From assembly GCA_029256485.1 (NCBI GenBank), contig JAQSXU010000086.1, forward strand, positions 1 to 15,075: 15,075 bases of DNA. Direction: 5' to 3'. This document shows, one piece after another, positions 12,514 through 15,075 of the stretch (its first letter is position 1; each line of letters opens with the position of its first letter). A model generated the notes under the pieces. That model was not told the DNA's origin and did no database searches. It saw only the letters and a program-made list of their open reading frames with translations. A program made the position numbers and the translations under genes. This DNA is from Clostridiaceae bacterium. Its GTDB lineage: Bacteria > Bacillota_A > Clostridia > Clostridiales > Clostridiaceae.

Positions 12514-13308
12514 TTAAATCTGCTGTAATGGTTTTGCTTTATTATTTTTATAAATAGCTATTAAGGATGCTATTATTATGATAGAGGAAATCAGACCATA
12601 AATTATCATATGTTTACTCATAACATAGTAAAAAAGCACTGACCCAATACTTCCCATGAAGTTAAAACTAACATGAAAAATTATATTTGACCACAAGGAT
12701 TTTGTCCATACATAAACTGCTGCTAATGCTAAGCCTAACATAAATGCATAGAGTCCCTGCACTATATTACCATGAAAAGCTCCAAATATTATTGCCTGAA
12801 TTATTATACTCACTGTAACATTTAGTCTTCTTCTCAGCTCATTAAAAATTAATCCCCTAAACAAAATTTCTTCAAACATCGGCAGAAGTAATATTACACA
12901 AGCAATTCCAATGATGGAATTGGTGCCCATCATTATGGTGTTTGATACATTCCTATAACTTTGAAATTTGCCACTGACTATTTGTATAAATTCTAGGGTA
13001 AGAGCTGAAAATCCTATTCCGCACAGCAAAATTAATACTGTACTCTTAAACGATATTTTTTTAAATACACACCTTTGTATTAAATTTTCTCCACCTTTTC
13101 TTAAAAATGCAGAATATATCAAAATAGAGGCAATAGCTGCTATTAAGGTAATTAAAAATATATTTTCATTGTATATTTTTTGGGCTGAGTTAATTCCATA
13201 TCTGGCAATAATAAAAATGCTGGATATAACTCCTATTACTACTTGAAAGATTAAGTATGTTAGTGCATACTTCAAAATATTCCAGACTAGTCTCACATAA
13301 TCCCTCAT
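12514..13308 (-). CDS. CPBP family intramembrane glutamic protease
   Basis: A 264-residue protein with about seven or eight membrane helices. The three CPBP (CAAX protease and bacteriocin-processing, Rce1-like) motifs are present: EEILFRG (Glu146, Glu147, Arg151), FGAFHG (His179) and FHVSFN (His212, Asn216). The family cleaves within the membrane; bacterial members serve in bacteriocin immunity, signalling or protein processing, but the substrate here is unknown. ATG 13308 has GGGGG 6 bases upstream; the GTG one codon earlier leaves 3. It is separated from hydF by 113 AT-rich bases without a clear terminator. Confidence 0.9.
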   Translation of the reverse strand: MRDYVRLVWNILKYALTYLIFQVVIGVISSIFIIARYGINSAQKIYNENIFLITLIAAIASILIYSAFLRKGGENLIQRCVFKKISFKSTVLILLCGIGFSALTLEFIQIVSGKFQSYRNVSNTIMMGTNSIIGIACVILLLPMFEEILFRGLIFNELRRRLNVTVSIIIQAIIFGAFHGNIVQGLYAFMLGLALAAVYVWTKSLWSNIIFHVSFNFMGSIGSVLFYYVMSKHMIIYGLISSIIIIASLIAIYKNNKAKPLQQI

Positions 13309-13421
13309 CACTAACCCCCGTTTTATAGTATATTAATATTTATATTCTGTGATTTTTTCTAATATACTACATTTGAAAAGGTCAGTATTGATATTAGGTT
13401 ATACTATATGACGAAATCAGA

Positions 13422-14654
13422 TTATTCCTCATCCCATATTAATTTTGCCAATGGGAATGGTTCCAGTGCTCTATCCAGGATACCCTGAACATAGGCAATC
13501 AGCATTCCGTAGTTAACTATTGGCACATTAAATTCCTTAGTGTCACTAATTCTTGATAACATGGCAGTCCTATTCAGCATGCATCCGCCGCAGTGGACAA
13601 TTAAGGCATACTTCTTAACGTTTTCTGTAAATGTAACTCCTGATGTAAACTCAAACTCCACATTTTTACCTGTAATTTGTCTTATCCATCTTGGTATTTT
13701 AACTTTTCCGATATCATCAGACTGTCTATGATGAGTGCAGCCCTCTGCTATGAGTATTTTATCTCCATCTTTTAATTTTTTAACTGCCTTCACACCTTTA
13801 ACAAGCTCAACTAAATCTCCTTTGTACCTAGCAAATAAAATTGAGAAAGATGTCATCATAATATCCTTAGGAGTGTCTGCTGCCACCTTTAGAAAAACCT
13901 GTGAATCAGTTATAACCATTTTAGGCTTTTTACCCAGGTTTTCCAAGGTCTCTCTTAATTCATATTCCTTTGTTACCACTGCCATGGCATCACTTTCAAG
14001 AATGTCCCTTATGGTTTGCTGCTGTGGAAGGATAAGTCTTCCCTTTGGTGCTGCCTTATCTATTGGTGTAACTAAAACCACAAAGTCTCCTGGGCTTATT
14101 AAATCTCCAACTATTTTAAATTTATCCTCAGTATCTGGAAGGATGGAAATTATCTTATCCTTAAGCTCCTTAATGCCTTGATTTTTAGCTGCTGACACCG
14201 CAGCTACAGTAATTTGAAATTCCTTGCTTAAATTTTCTATGTGATCATTATCCAAATTTATTTCATCTATTTTATTTAAAACTAAAATAGCTGGTATTTT
14301 CTTTTCCTTAACCTGCTGAATTATGGATTTATCATATTCAGTGACTCCTAATAAAGCATCCACAACTATTAGTGCTATGTTAGTTTTATTTAAAACTTCT
14401 AGTGTCTTTTTCTTTCTAAGCTCTCCAAGTTCACCCACATCGTCCAGTCCGGCTGTATCAATTACAACACAGGGACCTATAGGCAGTATTTCTATGGATT
14501 TATAAACTGGATCCGTGGTGGTTCCTTTTACTTCTGAAACTATGGCTATTTCCTGACCTGTAATAGCATTTATTATACTAGACTTTCCAGCATTTCTTCT
14601 TCCAAAAAGTGCTATATGTGTTCTCTCTGAACGTGGTGTTTCATTTAGACTCAT
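13422..14654 (-). CDS. hydF: [FeFe]-hydrogenase H-cluster maturation GTPase HydF
   Basis: A 410-residue protein, the family length. HydF is the scaffold on which HydE and HydG assemble the di-iron subcluster before transfer to the hydrogenase. The N-terminal GTPase domain shows GRRNAGKSS (P-loop, residues 18-26), GTTTDP (switch), DTAG (66-69) and NKID (127-130). A dimerisation domain follows, then the iron-sulfur domain with CTHHR (Cys306) and HCGGC (Cys355, Cys358), the [4Fe-4S] ligands. ATG 14654 has GGAGG 5 bases before it; TTG 14672 is less likely. It follows aspA by 48 bases and is probably in the same transcript. Confidence 0.96.
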   Translation of the reverse strand: MSLNETPRSERTHIALFGRRNAGKSSIINAITGQEIAIVSEVKGTTTDPVYKSIEILPIGPCVVIDTAGLDDVGELGELRKKKTLEVLNKTNIALIVVDALLGVTEYDKSIIQQVKEKKIPAILVLNKIDEINLDNDHIENLSKEFQITVAAVSAAKNQGIKELKDKIISILPDTEDKFKIVGDLISPGDFVVLVTPIDKAAPKGRLILPQQQTIRDILESDAMAVVTKEYELRETLENLGKKPKMVITDSQVFLKVAADTPKDIMMTSFSILFARYKGDLVELVKGVKAVKKLKDGDKILIAEGCTHHRQSDDIGKVKIPRWIRQITGKNVEFEFTSGVTFTENVKKYALIVHCGGCMLNRTAMLSRISDTKEFNVPIVNYGMLIAYVQGILDRALEPFPLAKLIWDEE

Positions 14655-14702
14655 ATTTTCCTCCATATCCAATGTAAAATTTACATTATAGTTTTATTAT
14701 AA

Positions 14703-15075
14703 TCACTTTCCTGGTATTCCAGGTGTTGTTAGCCCATAGGGATTTAATATCTCATCAATTTTTTCTTTTGAAAAAATATTTTCCTCATTAAGGACTTTCC
14801 TTATGGTTTTGCCTTCCGCTAAAGCTTTTCTTGCTATTTCACCAGCTCTATCATAACCAATGTGGTGAACCAAAGCGGTAACCAGGGAACTTGATTTTTC
14901 AAGATTTTCTCTGCATTTTTTGTCATCTATCTCAATACCATCAATGCATTTTTCCTTGAATATTATAACTGCCTTGTCTAAAAGCTCCAATGATTCAAGA
15001 AGGCTGTCTGCTATTAAAGGGGTAAATGCATTTAACTGAAGCTGTCCTGCTGAGCTTGCCATGGTAATAGCTGCA
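14703..15075 (-). CDS. aspA: Aspartate ammonia-lyase, 3' part
   Basis: The C-terminal 123 residues of an aspartase/fumarase superfamily enzyme; the start lies outside the window. ITMASSAGQLQLNAFTPLIADSLLES corresponds to the end of the central helical bundle, and the C-terminal domain contains HIGYDRAGEIARKALAEGKTI and ILNPYGLTTPGIPGK. The latter fits aspartase (ends near T-x-PGI) better than fumarase. The enzyme turns aspartate into fumarate and ammonia. It lies just upstream of hydF, a pairing known from clostridial hydrogenase-maturation loci. Fumarase cannot be fully excluded since the substrate loop is not in the window. Confidence 0.82.
   Translation of the reverse strand, partial: AAITMASSAGQLQLNAFTPLIADSLLESLELLDKAVIIFKEKCIDGIEIDDKKCRENLEKSSSLVTALVHHIGYDRAGEIARKALAEGKTIRKVLNEENIFSKEKIDEILNPYGLTTPGIPGK

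Noticed and set aside
13735..14181. Open forward frame of 148 codons and neighbours at 13540 and 14323
   Set aside because: All are antisense to hydF, whose GTPase and iron-sulfur motifs are complete.

Overview
The window comes from a low-G+C, anaerobic, endospore-forming Firmicute, most likely a Clostridium in the broad sense. The evidence is the very AT-rich DNA, strong GGAGG-type ribosome sites, SpoVA proteins and a CotJC/manganese-catalase protein (spores), an [FeFe]-hydrogenase maturase (HydF) and a rubrerythrin (anaerobic metabolism and oxidative defence). Both window ends cut genes: the 3' part of a cotJC-type gene on the left and the 3' part of an aspartate ammonia-lyase gene on the right.

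Left part (1-3150): the cotJC 3' end; a reverse-strand pair of membrane-stress type genes (short PspA-like protein, SHOCT protein); two probable gene relics (methyltransferase N-terminus, helix-turn-helix protein); and three small forward genes of 50, 93 and 47 codons with good ribosome sites and no recognised family. About 600 bases without genes (2551-3152) follow. They contain an unusually G+C-rich stretch built from a diverged ~148-base repeat.

Centre (3153-7710): a spore module. A forward operon runs SpoVAE, DUF1657, DUF421 with a DUF1657-like tail (the '2Duf' architecture), SpoVAC, SpoVAD, DUF1657, and ends at a clear terminator. It has the parts of the Bacillus spoVA2mob heat-resistance operon except the YhcN/YlaJ lipoprotein, but in a rotated order. 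A convergent pair (DUF421 then DUF4363) follows. The whole segment lies between the cotJC gene end and a decayed second cotJC copy in the same orientation; 86 bases are shared with two mismatches.

Right-centre (8141-10785): an IS-end-like inverted repeat, a secreted L,D-transpeptidase with a peptidoglycan-binding domain, a REP-associated Y1 transposase (RAYT-like), and a 46-codon membrane peptide gene. A core GGGACGGTTAA occurs five times in the window. Most copies sit directly after stop codons, forward to the left of the transposase and reverse to the right, so they are good candidates for its REP substrate.

Right part (10786-15075): rubrerythrin with a strong promoter and a long bidirectional hairpin, then a reverse-strand series: DUF441 membrane protein, a half-length DUF2935-like protein, a CPBP intramembrane protease, hydF and aspA. 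The aspA-hydF pairing suggests an ammonia source next to H-cluster assembly. All product names come from reading motifs by eye; no database search was run.
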